Assembly: GCA_030066775.1 (NCBI GenBank)
Contig: JASJAY010000009.1
Span: forward strand, 1-51,380
Reading direction: 5' to 3'
Length of the DNA stretch: 51,380 bases
Source: Planctomycetota bacterium
GTDB lineage: Bacteria > Planctomycetota > PLA2 > JAEUHO01
Shown here: one piece after another, positions 8,627 through 16,367 of the stretch
Numbering within the stretch: the first letter of the stretch is position 1
How the letters are laid out: each line of letters opens with the position of its first letter
Translations under genes and position numbers: made by a program
Notes under the pieces: generated by a model
What the model was told of the DNA's origin: nothing
What the model saw: only the letters and a program-made list of their open reading frames with translations
Database searches by the model: none

Positions 8627-9241
8627 CTACTTCTTCACGCCTTCGAAGGCGAGGATCAGCGTCACCTCGTCGCCGAGCGAGCCCTTGTCGATGCCCCACC
8701 CCATGCCGTATTCGGAGCGCTTGAACCGCAGCGTGCCCTCGAACCCGGCCCGGTAGCCGAACCGCGTGCCGAGGTCCTTCTCGCCGATCAGCTTCATCCG
8801 CACCGTGACCTCCTTGGTCACGCCGCGGAGCGTGAGGTTGCCGACGACGTCGAAGTGCTTCGGGCTCGTCGTGCCCTGCACGCGCGTGCTCTTGAACGTG
8901 ATCGTCTTGTGCTGCGCGGCGTTGAAGAAGTCGGGCTTGCGCAGGTGCTCGTCGCGTCCCTCGTGTGCGGTGTCCACGCTGTTCGCGTCCACCGTGACCT
9001 CGACCGCGCAGGCGGCCGGGTCCTTCGCATCGAACGTGAACGACCCGGTGAACTGGTTGAAGCGCCCGTACGAGGCGCTCACACCCAGGTGGTCGAGCCG
9101 GAACAGGATGCTCGAGTGGCTCGTGTCGATCTCGTAGCGCGTGGCGGCCGCGGCGGCGCGCGGCGCCTCGCTCACGCAGACGGTCATGCCGATCGCCAGC
9201 ACGGCGAGAACGGCCATGGTCGGAAGCAGGACGCGCAGCAT
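8627..9241 (-). CDS. YceI-family periplasmic protein
   Basis: A 204-residue protein with a Sec-type signal (MLRVLLPTMAVLAVLAIGMT) and then a YceI beta-barrel domain (PF04264). This lipocalin-like fold binds long polyprenyl or fatty-amide lipids. Family motifs are YEIDTSHSSILFRLDHLGVS near residue 35, RDEHLRKPDFFNA, and the C-terminal GYRAGFEGTLRFKRSEYGM with DEVTLILAFEGVKK at the end. The length is normal. ATG 9241 has AGGAG five bases upstream, but that site sits inside an inverted repeat (see 9245-9266). It lies 40 bp downstream of the HD-GYP gene in the same direction. Confidence 0.93.
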   Translation of the reverse strand: MLRVLLPTMAVLAVLAIGMTVCVSEAPRAAAAATRYEIDTSHSSILFRLDHLGVSASYGRFNQFTGSFTFDAKDPAACAVEVTVDANSVDTAHEGRDEHLRKPDFFNAAQHKTITFKSTRVQGTTSPKHFDVVGNLTLRGVTKEVTVRMKLIGEKDLGTRFGYRAGFEGTLRFKRSEYGMGWGIDKGSLGDEVTLILAFEGVKK

Positions 9242-9244
9242 GGG

Positions 9245-9266
9245 TGCTCCTCTCGAGGGGGGAGCA
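9245..9266 (-). promoter_or_regulatory. Inverted repeat covering the YceI ribosome-binding site
   Basis: TGCTCC at 9245-9250 and GGAGCA at 9261-9266 form a perfect 6-bp stem, and the ten intervening bases can add partial pairing. On the leftward transcript the second arm holds the GGAG Shine-Dalgarno sequence five bases before the YceI start at 9241, so folding would hide the site. It could instead act as a weak terminator after the HD-GYP stop at 9282, but no T-run follows it. Confidence 0.35.
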
Positions 9267-9281
9267 TCCTACTACCGCGGC

Positions 9282-10739
9282 TCAGAGGGTCTTGCCGACC
9301 GTCTCCGGCAGCAGCTGCTCGACGTGTACAGCATCGGGGCCGCGGAGGCGGCTCAGGTCGAGCACCTCTTCCGTCGGGCAGAACGGCGCCGACTCCAGCT
9401 GCACCTGGGGCCGCGTCAGGACGCGCGTCTGCTTCGCCACGCGGCCACTGCGCCCGTCGGAGAGCTCGACGCGGCAGCCCACGGGATACACGCCGTTGAT
9501 CTCCATGAACCGGCGCAACAGACCGCGGTCGAACGCGCCGTCCATCGTGAGCATGATGCGGTACGCGCGGATCGGCGACATGCGGTCCTTGTAGGGCCGC
9601 ACGGCCGTCAGCGCCTCGTACACGTCGCAGATCTTCGTCAGGCGCGTCACGATCGACTGCTTGGGCGTGCCGAGGTCGTCGACGCCGAAGCGGTCGTGGT
9701 GTCCGAACGCGACGGCCACGGTGGCCGGATCCGAGTCGGCGATCTCGAGCAGGATGCGCCCGCCGTGCTCCGTGTGCGACGACATGATGGCGCGCTCTTC
9801 TTGCGTCAGGCGGCCCTTGGCGTGCAGCACCTCGAAGGGCACGCGCGCCTTGCCGACGTCGTGCATGAGCGCCGCCATGCCGATCCGTTGCAGGAGCTCT
9901 TTGTTCTCGGTGAGCTGACTTGCGAAATACAGGGCGAGCGAGCACACGCGGATGCTGTGACCGAACGTGAACGCGTCGTAGTTCTCGTACCGGCACAGGT
10001 TCAAGAGCGCCTGGCCGCTGTGCACGATCGACTTGAGCAGCTCCTCGACGTCGCCCTGGGAGTTGTCCAGCGAGACCGTGTGGCCGCGCGCGGCGCGGAT
10101 CGTGATCTCCTGCAGGTCGGCGACGGTGTGCTGGTACACCTCCGTCACGGACTTGGCCGACTGCTCGACGTCGAGCAGCGAGTCGAGATCATGCAGCGCG
10201 CCCCACGGCGAGGCTTGGCCGGGTCCGGTGCCGCCGTGTGCCGCACCGTCGCCATCCACCAGCTCGGCGTACGGGTTCAGGAAGTGGATGCGCCGGCAGC
10301 CGCGATCGAACAGCACCTGGTTGGCGTCGTCCACGCGGCTCGGGCCGCGCGTTCCGCGCCCCAGCACGTAGACGAGGTTCAGGAACTCCTCGCTGCTGGC
10401 GCCCTCGGCGAAGCGGATGCCGCCGGAGCCCAGTGCCTCGAGCGACTTGATCAGCCGCAAGGCCGAGAGGCTCGCGCCGAGCAGCGGCTGGCCCTCGTGG
10501 AAGAGGTAGTCCTCGGCGGCGCCGATGATCAGGCTCGATCGGGTGGACTGCCGCAGCAGGTCCTTCAGCTGGTCCGAGAGCGAGGACAGCGAGCGCAGCA
10601 CGCGCGGATGGTCGGGCTGGTAGATGCGCGCGTTCGTCAGCGCGACGACCAGCTCGTCGACGAACGCAGGCACGGTCGCCGGACGCGCCTCCTGCTCTTC
10701 GTGCTCGAGCGCCGTGGTGTGGGGAACGCGTTCACACAC
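9282..10739 (-). CDS. HD-domain phosphohydrolase of HD-GYP type lacking the GYP motif
   Basis: A 485-residue cytoplasmic protein. The C-terminal half is an HD-GYP-like domain: helix FGHSIRVCSLALYFA, metal-binding His-Asp in MHDVGKARVPFEVLH near residue 291, SSHTEHGGRIL, paired His in FGHHDRFG near 345, and KICDVYEALTAVRPYKDRMS. The stretch that normally reads HHE-x3-G-x-GYP is here HHDRFGVDDLG, so GYP is absent and cyclic-di-GMP hydrolysis cannot be assumed. Residues ~15-130 form an alpha-helical module that resembles the N-terminus of the upstream gene product. A small beta domain follows the HD domain (YPVGCRVELSDGRSGRV). The GTG start at 10739 overlaps the upstream stop (GTGTGA), implying translational coupling. 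Confidence 0.87.
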   Translation of the reverse strand: MCERVPHTTALEHEEQEARPATVPAFVDELVVALTNARIYQPDHPRVLRSLSSLSDQLKDLLRQSTRSSLIIGAAEDYLFHEGQPLLGASLSALRLIKSLEALGSGGIRFAEGASSEEFLNLVYVLGRGTRGPSRVDDANQVLFDRGCRRIHFLNPYAELVDGDGAAHGGTGPGQASPWGALHDLDSLLDVEQSAKSVTEVYQHTVADLQEITIRAARGHTVSLDNSQGDVEELLKSIVHSGQALLNLCRYENYDAFTFGHSIRVCSLALYFASQLTENKELLQRIGMAALMHDVGKARVPFEVLHAKGRLTQEERAIMSSHTEHGGRILLEIADSDPATVAVAFGHHDRFGVDDLGTPKQSIVTRLTKICDVYEALTAVRPYKDRMSPIRAYRIMLTMDGAFDRGLLRRFMEINGVYPVGCRVELSDGRSGRVAKQTRVLTRPQVQLESAPFCPTEEVLDLSRLRGPDAVHVEQLLPETVGKTL

Positions 10740-12690
10740 GTCGGTTCTCCATCGCGATCAATGCCGAGCGGGCGGCCTGCCGGATGTTCAGGGGTTCCAC
10801 CGGGAAGAGGCCGAACCGGCGCTTGAGCAGGAGCTTCAAGCGACGCTTGGCGTCGTTGGTGCCGAGCGCACCGAGCCCGTGGATTGCCCGCACCCGCTGG
10901 TGCGGTTCCGTGTTCTTCTGCCCGACGAGCGTGCTGAGCATGTCGGCCTGGTAGACGAGCACGCCGGGATAGACGGCGCCGCTCATCAAGCTCCGCGCGC
11001 AGTCGCGCAGGTAGTGGTCCGAGTAGCGGCCGAACTCGCCGAGGACCTCGAGCGCCACGCATGCCTGGTTGCCCGCGCCGAGATCGCGCAGGTAGCGCAC
11101 GAGCGCCGGTGTGACCTCCGCGTCCTCCAGCGCCAGCAATGGGCCCACGAACGGCAGGGCCGCTTCGCTCTTGAGCGCGAGGATGGCCTGCGCCCGTCCC
11201 GGATGGCCGAGGCTCTCGGGACCGGAGATCAAGGCAGCTTCGACGCCCGAGATCTTGGCCGCGTCCAGGCCGCGGATCACCTCGAGCAGCTCCGAGCGGT
11301 CGCCGGCATCCGTCGGATCGATGCCGTCCAGGTAGATGCCGAAGTCACGCGGGAACGACTGCTGCACGTACTCGGGCGGCAGGGCACCGCACTCGCGCAG
11401 GAGCCGCGTCTTCTTCGCGTGCGTGAAGAACTCGATCACGCGACGCCGTCCGCGCACGTCGTCGGCGCGGTGCCACACGTCGGCGAGCACGTCGCGGATC
11501 GCGGCCTTCTCGCGGTCCCTGCACTCCTGCAGCAGCCGCGTTGCGTGGTCATAGATGGTGTCGAGACGCTCGCCTTCGACGGGCCGCGCCAGGTAGTGGA
11601 AGTAGACGCGCAGCTGCTCTGCGTGGTCGTCCACGACCTCGTCGTCGATCTCGATCCGCTGCTTGGGCAGCCCGTTGATCTCGAGCAGCAGGCTGCTGAG
11701 GTCGTCGGTGATCTCGTCGTCGCCCTTGTGGCCGCCCTTGCCGCGATCCGGGAGGTCCTCCTCCGTGATCTCCGACGGCTCGCGGCTGAAGATCATGCGG
11801 CTCGCCGCGAAGACGAGCGCCTGCAGGTCGACGCTGTCGTCCTTCGTGACCGACTCCGTCGTCTGCCCCTCTTCCTGGAGCATGTTCTCGAGTCCGCCGA
11901 GGATGCTGCGCGCGGTCGTCGAGGCCTTGTTGTAGCTCTCGCGCTCGTCCTCCGGGATGCACTGCACCACGTACCGCAGGAGGCGGCGCACGGACTTCGA
12001 GCCGAACTCGAGCTCGATCTCGTCCGGCAGGTGCATGCCCGATCCGGAGAGCTGCTCGCTGATGCGCGCGACGCTGTCGGACACACCGCCCTCGAGACTC
12101 AGTCGGTCGACGAGGCCCTCGTGCTCGAAGCCGGGAAGCAGGTCTTCGTTGCCCTCTTCGTCCTTCGAGGCCTCGCCATGGACGAGGTTGCTCTTGTTCC
12201 CCTTGAAGGAGCCGTCGAACTCGCGGTGCACGAGATCGATGCCGCGATAGTGCTCGGGCCAGAGCTCTTCGCCCTCCTCCGAGGCGCCCTTGCGCAGGTG
12301 GATGTCGGCGAGCCGCTTGGTGAACGCCATCATCGTGTCGGCTTCCACCGCGACGTGGAACACGACGCCGTCGAGGGCACCGGAGCGCATGCGGTCGCGC
12401 AGCCAGGACTCCTTCGAGTCCTCGGTGATGTCCATGATCTCGCGCCCGACGCCGAGCTTGTCGAGCGACATCGTGATCGGCACGCGGTTGTGGATCGCCG
12501 TCGCCTTCAGCGCTTCCTTGAACGCATCGAAGGCCCTCTCCACGCGCGAGCTGCCCGGCGGATAGATGATGGCCGCCTTGGCATAGTCCGCCCAGCGCAC
12601 CGCCATGTCGGCGGGCTTCAGGTCGACCTTCTCCTGCTCGGAGCCGTTCGACGAGGTCTTGACGGTGTCGGGGTCCGGTGTGGCGCTCAC
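10732..12690 (-). CDS. Hypothetical HEAT-repeat-like protein coupled to the HD-GYP gene
   Basis: A 652-residue, mostly helical, acidic cytoplasmic protein starting at GTG 12690 (MSATPDPDTVKTSS); no signal peptide or membrane helix is seen. Residues ~25-125 hold a module (WADYAKAAIIYPPGSSRVER ... DGVVFHVAVEADTMMAFTK) that matches in pattern the N-terminal part of the HD-GYP protein encoded next. The C-terminal ~200 residues look like HEAT/PBS-lyase-type helical repeats (ILALKSEAALPFVGPLLALE, LVRYLRDLGAGNQACVALEV, VRAIHGLGALGTNDAKRRLK). Its last codons overlap the HD-GYP start by 8 bp, so the products are likely made in fixed ratio and may bind one another. The function is not known; a regulatory scaffold is an inference. 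Confidence 0.8.
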   Translation of the reverse strand: MSATPDPDTVKTSSNGSEQEKVDLKPADMAVRWADYAKAAIIYPPGSSRVERAFDAFKEALKATAIHNRVPITMSLDKLGVGREIMDITEDSKESWLRDRMRSGALDGVVFHVAVEADTMMAFTKRLADIHLRKGASEEGEELWPEHYRGIDLVHREFDGSFKGNKSNLVHGEASKDEEGNEDLLPGFEHEGLVDRLSLEGGVSDSVARISEQLSGSGMHLPDEIELEFGSKSVRRLLRYVVQCIPEDERESYNKASTTARSILGGLENMLQEEGQTTESVTKDDSVDLQALVFAASRMIFSREPSEITEEDLPDRGKGGHKGDDEITDDLSSLLLEINGLPKQRIEIDDEVVDDHAEQLRVYFHYLARPVEGERLDTIYDHATRLLQECRDREKAAIRDVLADVWHRADDVRGRRRVIEFFTHAKKTRLLRECGALPPEYVQQSFPRDFGIYLDGIDPTDAGDRSELLEVIRGLDAAKISGVEAALISGPESLGHPGRAQAILALKSEAALPFVGPLLALEDAEVTPALVRYLRDLGAGNQACVALEVLGEFGRYSDHYLRDCARSLMSGAVYPGVLVYQADMLSTLVGQKNTEPHQRVRAIHGLGALGTNDAKRRLKLLLKRRFGLFPVEPLNIRQAARSALIAMENRRV

Positions 12691-12836
12691 GGTGTCTCGA
12701 GGTGTTGCGAACGTGTAAACCTGAGTGGGGTACCCTTCTTTCGACCACCGGCCCGGGGGGGGTTGAGGCTGCTTCGGAGCCCCAGAACCTCGCGTTTCCC
12801 TCCCGAAATCGTCCGAGCCCCAATAGGAGCCCCTGC
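12691..12836. other. Divergent intergenic region between HEAT-repeat and Rieske genes
   Basis: These 146 bp separate the leftward GTG at 12690 from the rightward GTG at 12837. They hold a run of eight G around 12755 and the Shine-Dalgarno site AGGAG at 12825-12829 for the Rieske gene. The 11-mer TCGACCACCGG at 12741-12751 recurs at 18477-18487. No promoter could be assigned with confidence. Confidence 0.5.
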
Positions 12837-13895
12837 GTGGACGAATTCGTGGATATCGACCCGAACGTCCGTAAGGCTCGGGGCCTCCCAGCGGCCTTCT
12901 ACGGGGGCGCAGCAGTCCACACCTGGGCCCTCGAGCGGCTCTTTCCCGGCGCCTGGCAGCCCCTCCCGGGAGAGTGCCGCGATCTGGCGCCGGGTACGGC
13001 GCGTCCCTGGCGGCTCCTCCCCGGCGGTCTGGATGAACCGCTTCTTGTCACCCGTGAATCCGACGGCGGCCTTCACTGCCTCTCGAACGTCTGCACCCAT
13101 CGCGGCGCCCTCCTGCTCGAGGACGAGGTGCGCTCGACGCCCCTGCGCTGCCGCTATCACGGCCGGCGCTTCGACGCGGCGGGCCGCTGCCTCGGCATGC
13201 CCCAGATGGACGGGCAACCGGACTTCCCCGCCGACGGGGACCATCTCCCCGCGCTGCCTCTCGAGACCTGGGGCCCCCTGACCTTCACCGCCCCCGACCC
13301 CGCCCTCGACTTCGCGAGCTGGCTATCCGGCTGGGCGGACGCGCTGCCGCCGGACCTCGACCCGACGGGCTGGCACTACGACGCCTCCCGCTCGCCCACC
13401 TACGAGGTCGACGCCGCGTGGACGCTCTATGTCGACAACTACCTCGAGGGCCTGCACATCGCCCACGTCCACCCCGAGCTCTCGCGCCTGCTCGACCGCG
13501 ACGCCTACGAGACGCACCTCCTGCCGCACGGCGTCCTGCAGGTCGGCACGGCCAAGGACGGCGACACCGCGCTCTACGGGTGGTTCTTCCCGAACGTGAT
13601 GCTCAACCTCTACGCCTGGGGCCTCTCGGTCAACGTCGTCGAGCCCCTCGCCCCGCGCCGCACGCGCGTTCGCTATCTCACCTTCCTACGCGATCCGGCG
13701 ACACCGCCCAGCGGTCCCGGCGGCGACCTCGATCTCGTCGAGCGCCAGGACCACGCCATCGTCGAGAGCGCGCAGCGTGGGGTCGCCAGCCGTCTCTACC
13801 GCCGCGGCACCTACGTGCCCGGCTGGGAGGACGGCGTGCATCACTTCCATCGCATGCTCGCCGCGCGCTGGAACGCCGACCGCGCGCGCGGCTAG
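12837..13895 (+). CDS. Rieske non-heme iron oxygenase, alpha-subunit type
   Basis: A 352-residue cytoplasmic oxygenase. GTG 12837 is preferred because AGGAG lies seven bases upstream; the frame is open further 5' but reads as non-coding. The Rieske [2Fe-2S] site is Cys86-x-His88-x16-Cys105-x2-His108 (CTHRGALL, CRYHGRRF). The catalytic domain carries the mononuclear-iron motif DNYLEGLHIAHVHPEL, with both His ligands, and a likely third ligand in LVERQDHAIVESAQ. The family couples NADH-derived electrons, through a separate reductase, to hydroxylation or demethylation of aromatic, quaternary-amine or similar substrates. No reductase or ferredoxin gene is adjacent, so the partner must be elsewhere. 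The substrate is not identifiable. It overlaps the convergent gene at 13892 by 4 bp. Confidence 0.92.
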   Translation: MDEFVDIDPNVRKARGLPAAFYGGAAVHTWALERLFPGAWQPLPGECRDLAPGTARPWRLLPGGLDEPLLVTRESDGGLHCLSNVCTHRGALLLEDEVRSTPLRCRYHGRRFDAAGRCLGMPQMDGQPDFPADGDHLPALPLETWGPLTFTAPDPALDFASWLSGWADALPPDLDPTGWHYDASRSPTYEVDAAWTLYVDNYLEGLHIAHVHPELSRLLDRDAYETHLLPHGVLQVGTAKDGDTALYGWFFPNVMLNLYAWGLSVNVVEPLAPRRTRVRYLTFLRDPATPPSGPGGDLDLVERQDHAIVESAQRGVASRLYRRGTYVPGWEDGVHHFHRMLAARWNADRARG

Positions 13896-15859
13896 CGACC
13901 CCGCTGCGAAGGCGCCGGCGCGTCGAACAGCACCTGGGTCGCCCCCGCTGCGTGGAACGCCTCGAGCGCGACCTGGACCAGCCACGCCGGCGCATCCCGG
14001 GTCGCGGGAATGATGCGGATCGTCCCGACCTTGCCCTTCACCGTCTCGCCGAGCGCTCCGACGATCGCGTTGCGGATGTTGATGTCGGGCGCGTCCGGGA
14101 GCGCCACGCTCACGGTCTCCTGGCCCGTTCTCAGCCTCACGTGCAGTCGTCCGTCCTTGTGTCGGCGGAGCAGGATGACGGCTGCGCCCTCCAGGATGTC
14201 CGGCGGCGCGCCCGGTGCGAGACCGCGATCTGCCGCGAGGTCGTTGTCCACGAACGCAATCCGAGGTGTCCCCGTGTAGTCGTCGTGCACGGCGTAGTGA
14301 CGGATGGCGCGCACCTCCGCCTTCACGGCGCCGAAGAGTACGCACGCGAGCGCATCCCACGTCGCATCCCGGTGCGCCCGAATCACCACGCGTTCGACCG
14401 CGGGCTTGTGTTCACGAATCGCCGCCGCGATGCCCTGCATGGCCTTCATCGGCTCGCCGAGCGCGTTCCACTTCGACTTCCCGGAGCGCACCGTCCCGTC
14501 GTCGTTGATCGTGAACTCGATCACCGGGCTTGCATCCACCGGCTTCGCAATCCGCACCTCGTGGAACGACATGCCCTGCTTGCGCTGCACGAGCATCCGC
14601 AGCGTGGAGGCCGGCTCGCCCGCCACGCGCGGGAACCGGATGCGGCCGTCCTTCCCGACCGTTGTGACCACCGCCCCCTCGAGCGAGGGAATCGCCTGCC
14701 CGCCACGCCACACGCGCGCAATCGTGACGCGCGCCCCCGGCTCGTCGGTTTGTGCGAGCGTCACCCATTCGACCGGGAACTCGTAGACGGGGTACTTCGC
14801 GTTCTCGAAGTCGTACGCCCCGAGCACGACGGTCGCGGCAGGCCGCTCGCCCTTGGCCTTGTAGATCAGTCCGAGCTGCACAGGGCCCGGCTGCCAGATG
14901 CCCAGCTGCAGGGGACCCTCCGACCTGTCCGTCTCCAAGGTCATGTCGGCGCCCGGGCCGCCATCGGAAACGACCTGGACGCTCCCGTCCGACCTGACGA
15001 CCAGCTTGTCGCAGTGCGCCACCCGGCTTGGCAGCGCACCCGACACGACGATCGCACCCTCGTTCTTGAACCCCGTCTTCGGCGGCTTGCCGAGATCGCG
15101 CGGATGATGCGGCGCCCGCGTCTGCACCTCGACCACGCGGTCCACGCCCAGCTCCGGGATCCGCACCCGCGCCATCGCGCGCTGTCCGCGGATCGGCTGC
15201 TCTTGCCCACCGAGCTTCGCCACGAAGCCACCGGGCACTTCGGACTCGTGCAGAGCGAGCGCGCGCGCCAACGAGTCGGGCACGAGCAGCGTGCCCGTGT
15301 ACGCGGTGCTCAGCACGCACGACACCCGAGCCGTCGTGGCGTTCTTCCCGGGCGAGCCCAGCGTCAGCTCCAGATACCGCGTGCCCGCCGCGGGCTTCCA
15401 CACGCCCTTCTGCGTGTGCACCTCGATCTGCGCGCCTGCACCCCGGATCATCGCGTCGTCGGGCACCACCAGCTCGGGGCCCATGAGCAGGACGCCCTCC
15501 TCCTGGGGGAACGACATGTACTCATAGGCCTTCGGCTCGACCTGGGTGTTCTTCGCTCGGCGCGCCGCGACCTCCGCCGGCGAAGGCGCGATCACGATCC
15601 CGCCCGCGAACTTGTCCACGAGGATGCGATCGTCCTCCGGCCCTGCCGGTCCGCTTCCCATCCCACGAGCCACCAACACCCCGGCGACGATCAGCGCCGC
15701 TGCCGCCGGCACGAGCCATCCCGGAAACCGACGCACGCGCGCCGTGCTCGATGCCTCACGCGCGATCGCGGCCACCGTCTCGGCCAGGTCGGGCGACGGC
15801 TCCAGCTCCGCCAACCCGGTACGCAGCGCCTCCAGGTCCTTCTCGTCAGACGCGGACAT
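13892..15859 (-). CDS. Single-pass membrane protein paired with ECF sigma factor; C-terminal ExbD/TolR-like modules
   Basis: A 655-residue protein whose ATG lies inside the last codons of the sigma-factor gene (14-bp overlap), the usual place for an anti-sigma factor. Residues 1-45 are acidic and cytoplasmic (MSASDEKDLEALRTGLAELE), then comes one helix (WLVPAAAALIVAGVLVA). The rest, about 580 residues, would be periplasmic and beta-rich. Near the C-terminus two segments match the ExbD/TolR periplasmic pattern of strand, aspartate-like turn, helix, Gly, strand: VVIRAHRDATWDALACVLFG and, at the end, VGTIRIIPATRDAPAWLVQV followed by AAGATQVLFD. No zinc-binding HxxxCxxC anti-sigma motif is seen. 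The anti-sigma role is inferred from position and topology; the ExbD similarity is by eye. Confidence 0.8.
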   Translation of the reverse strand: MSASDEKDLEALRTGLAELEPSPDLAETVAAIAREASSTARVRRFPGWLVPAAAALIVAGVLVARGMGSGPAGPEDDRILVDKFAGGIVIAPSPAEVAARRAKNTQVEPKAYEYMSFPQEEGVLLMGPELVVPDDAMIRGAGAQIEVHTQKGVWKPAAGTRYLELTLGSPGKNATTARVSCVLSTAYTGTLLVPDSLARALALHESEVPGGFVAKLGGQEQPIRGQRAMARVRIPELGVDRVVEVQTRAPHHPRDLGKPPKTGFKNEGAIVVSGALPSRVAHCDKLVVRSDGSVQVVSDGGPGADMTLETDRSEGPLQLGIWQPGPVQLGLIYKAKGERPAATVVLGAYDFENAKYPVYEFPVEWVTLAQTDEPGARVTIARVWRGGQAIPSLEGAVVTTVGKDGRIRFPRVAGEPASTLRMLVQRKQGMSFHEVRIAKPVDASPVIEFTINDDGTVRSGKSKWNALGEPMKAMQGIAAAIREHKPAVERVVIRAHRDATWDALACVLFGAVKAEVRAIRHYAVHDDYTGTPRIAFVDNDLAADRGLAPGAPPDILEGAAVILLRRHKDGRLHVRLRTGQETVSVALPDAPDINIRNAIVGALGETVKGKVGTIRIIPATRDAPAWLVQVALEAFHAAGATQVLFDAPAPSQRGR

Positions 15860-16367
15860 GGCTCAGCTCCCTTCGCATCCGTGCGAGGCCTTTGCTGTAC
15901 AGCCGGCCCACGGCGCTCTTCGAAGATCCGATGAGCGATGCGATCTCACGCAGCGAGAGGTCCTGCATGACCTTCAGCCAGCAGACCAGGCGCTCCTCTT
16001 CGGGCAGCCCGCGCCACGCGTCCACCGCTGCGTTCTCCCCCGGCAGCGGCTCCTCCGGCGACGGCGGATCGAACGCGGCCACGCGCGTCCTGTGCTCCCC
16101 CCGCCTCGCCAGATCCCGCGCGGCGTTCTTCACGATCCGCAAGATCCACGGCCCGAACCGCGCCGGATTGCGCAAGGTCTCGAGCTTCGCGAAGGCCCGA
16201 AAGAAGGCCTCCTGCGTCAGATCCTCGGCCGCCGCCCGATTCCGCGTACGCGCCAGCGCCACGCCATAGACGACCGGCAGCCAGGCCCGCGCCAGCGCCT
16301 CACGGCTGTCGCCATCTCCCGCCTGCGCGGACCGAACCAGCTGCTCCGTCTGCATCGCACCCACCAT
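15846..16367 (-). CDS. ECF-type RNA polymerase sigma factor
   Basis: A 173-residue sigma-70-family factor with regions 2 and 4 only. Region 2 is seen as AAAEDLTQEAFFRAFAKL and FGPWILRIVKNAARDLARR; region 4 as LPEEERLVCWLKVMQDLSLR then EIASLIGSSKSAVGRLYSKG, a helix-turn-helix that reads the -35 box. The start is ATG 16367 or the in-frame ATG at 16355 (MQTEQLVRSAQ), which has a GGTGGG upstream. The gene overlaps the end of the HNH-RuvB gene by up to 68 bp and the start of its membrane partner by 14 bp. The three genes are likely one transcript. The target promoters are unknown. Confidence 0.93.
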   Translation of the reverse strand: MVGAMQTEQLVRSAQAGDGDSREALARAWLPVVYGVALARTRNRAAAEDLTQEAFFRAFAKLETLRNPARFGPWILRIVKNAARDLARRGEHRTRVAAFDPPSPEEPLPGENAAVDAWRGLPEEERLVCWLKVMQDLSLREIASLIGSSKSAVGRLYSKGLARMRRELSHVRV

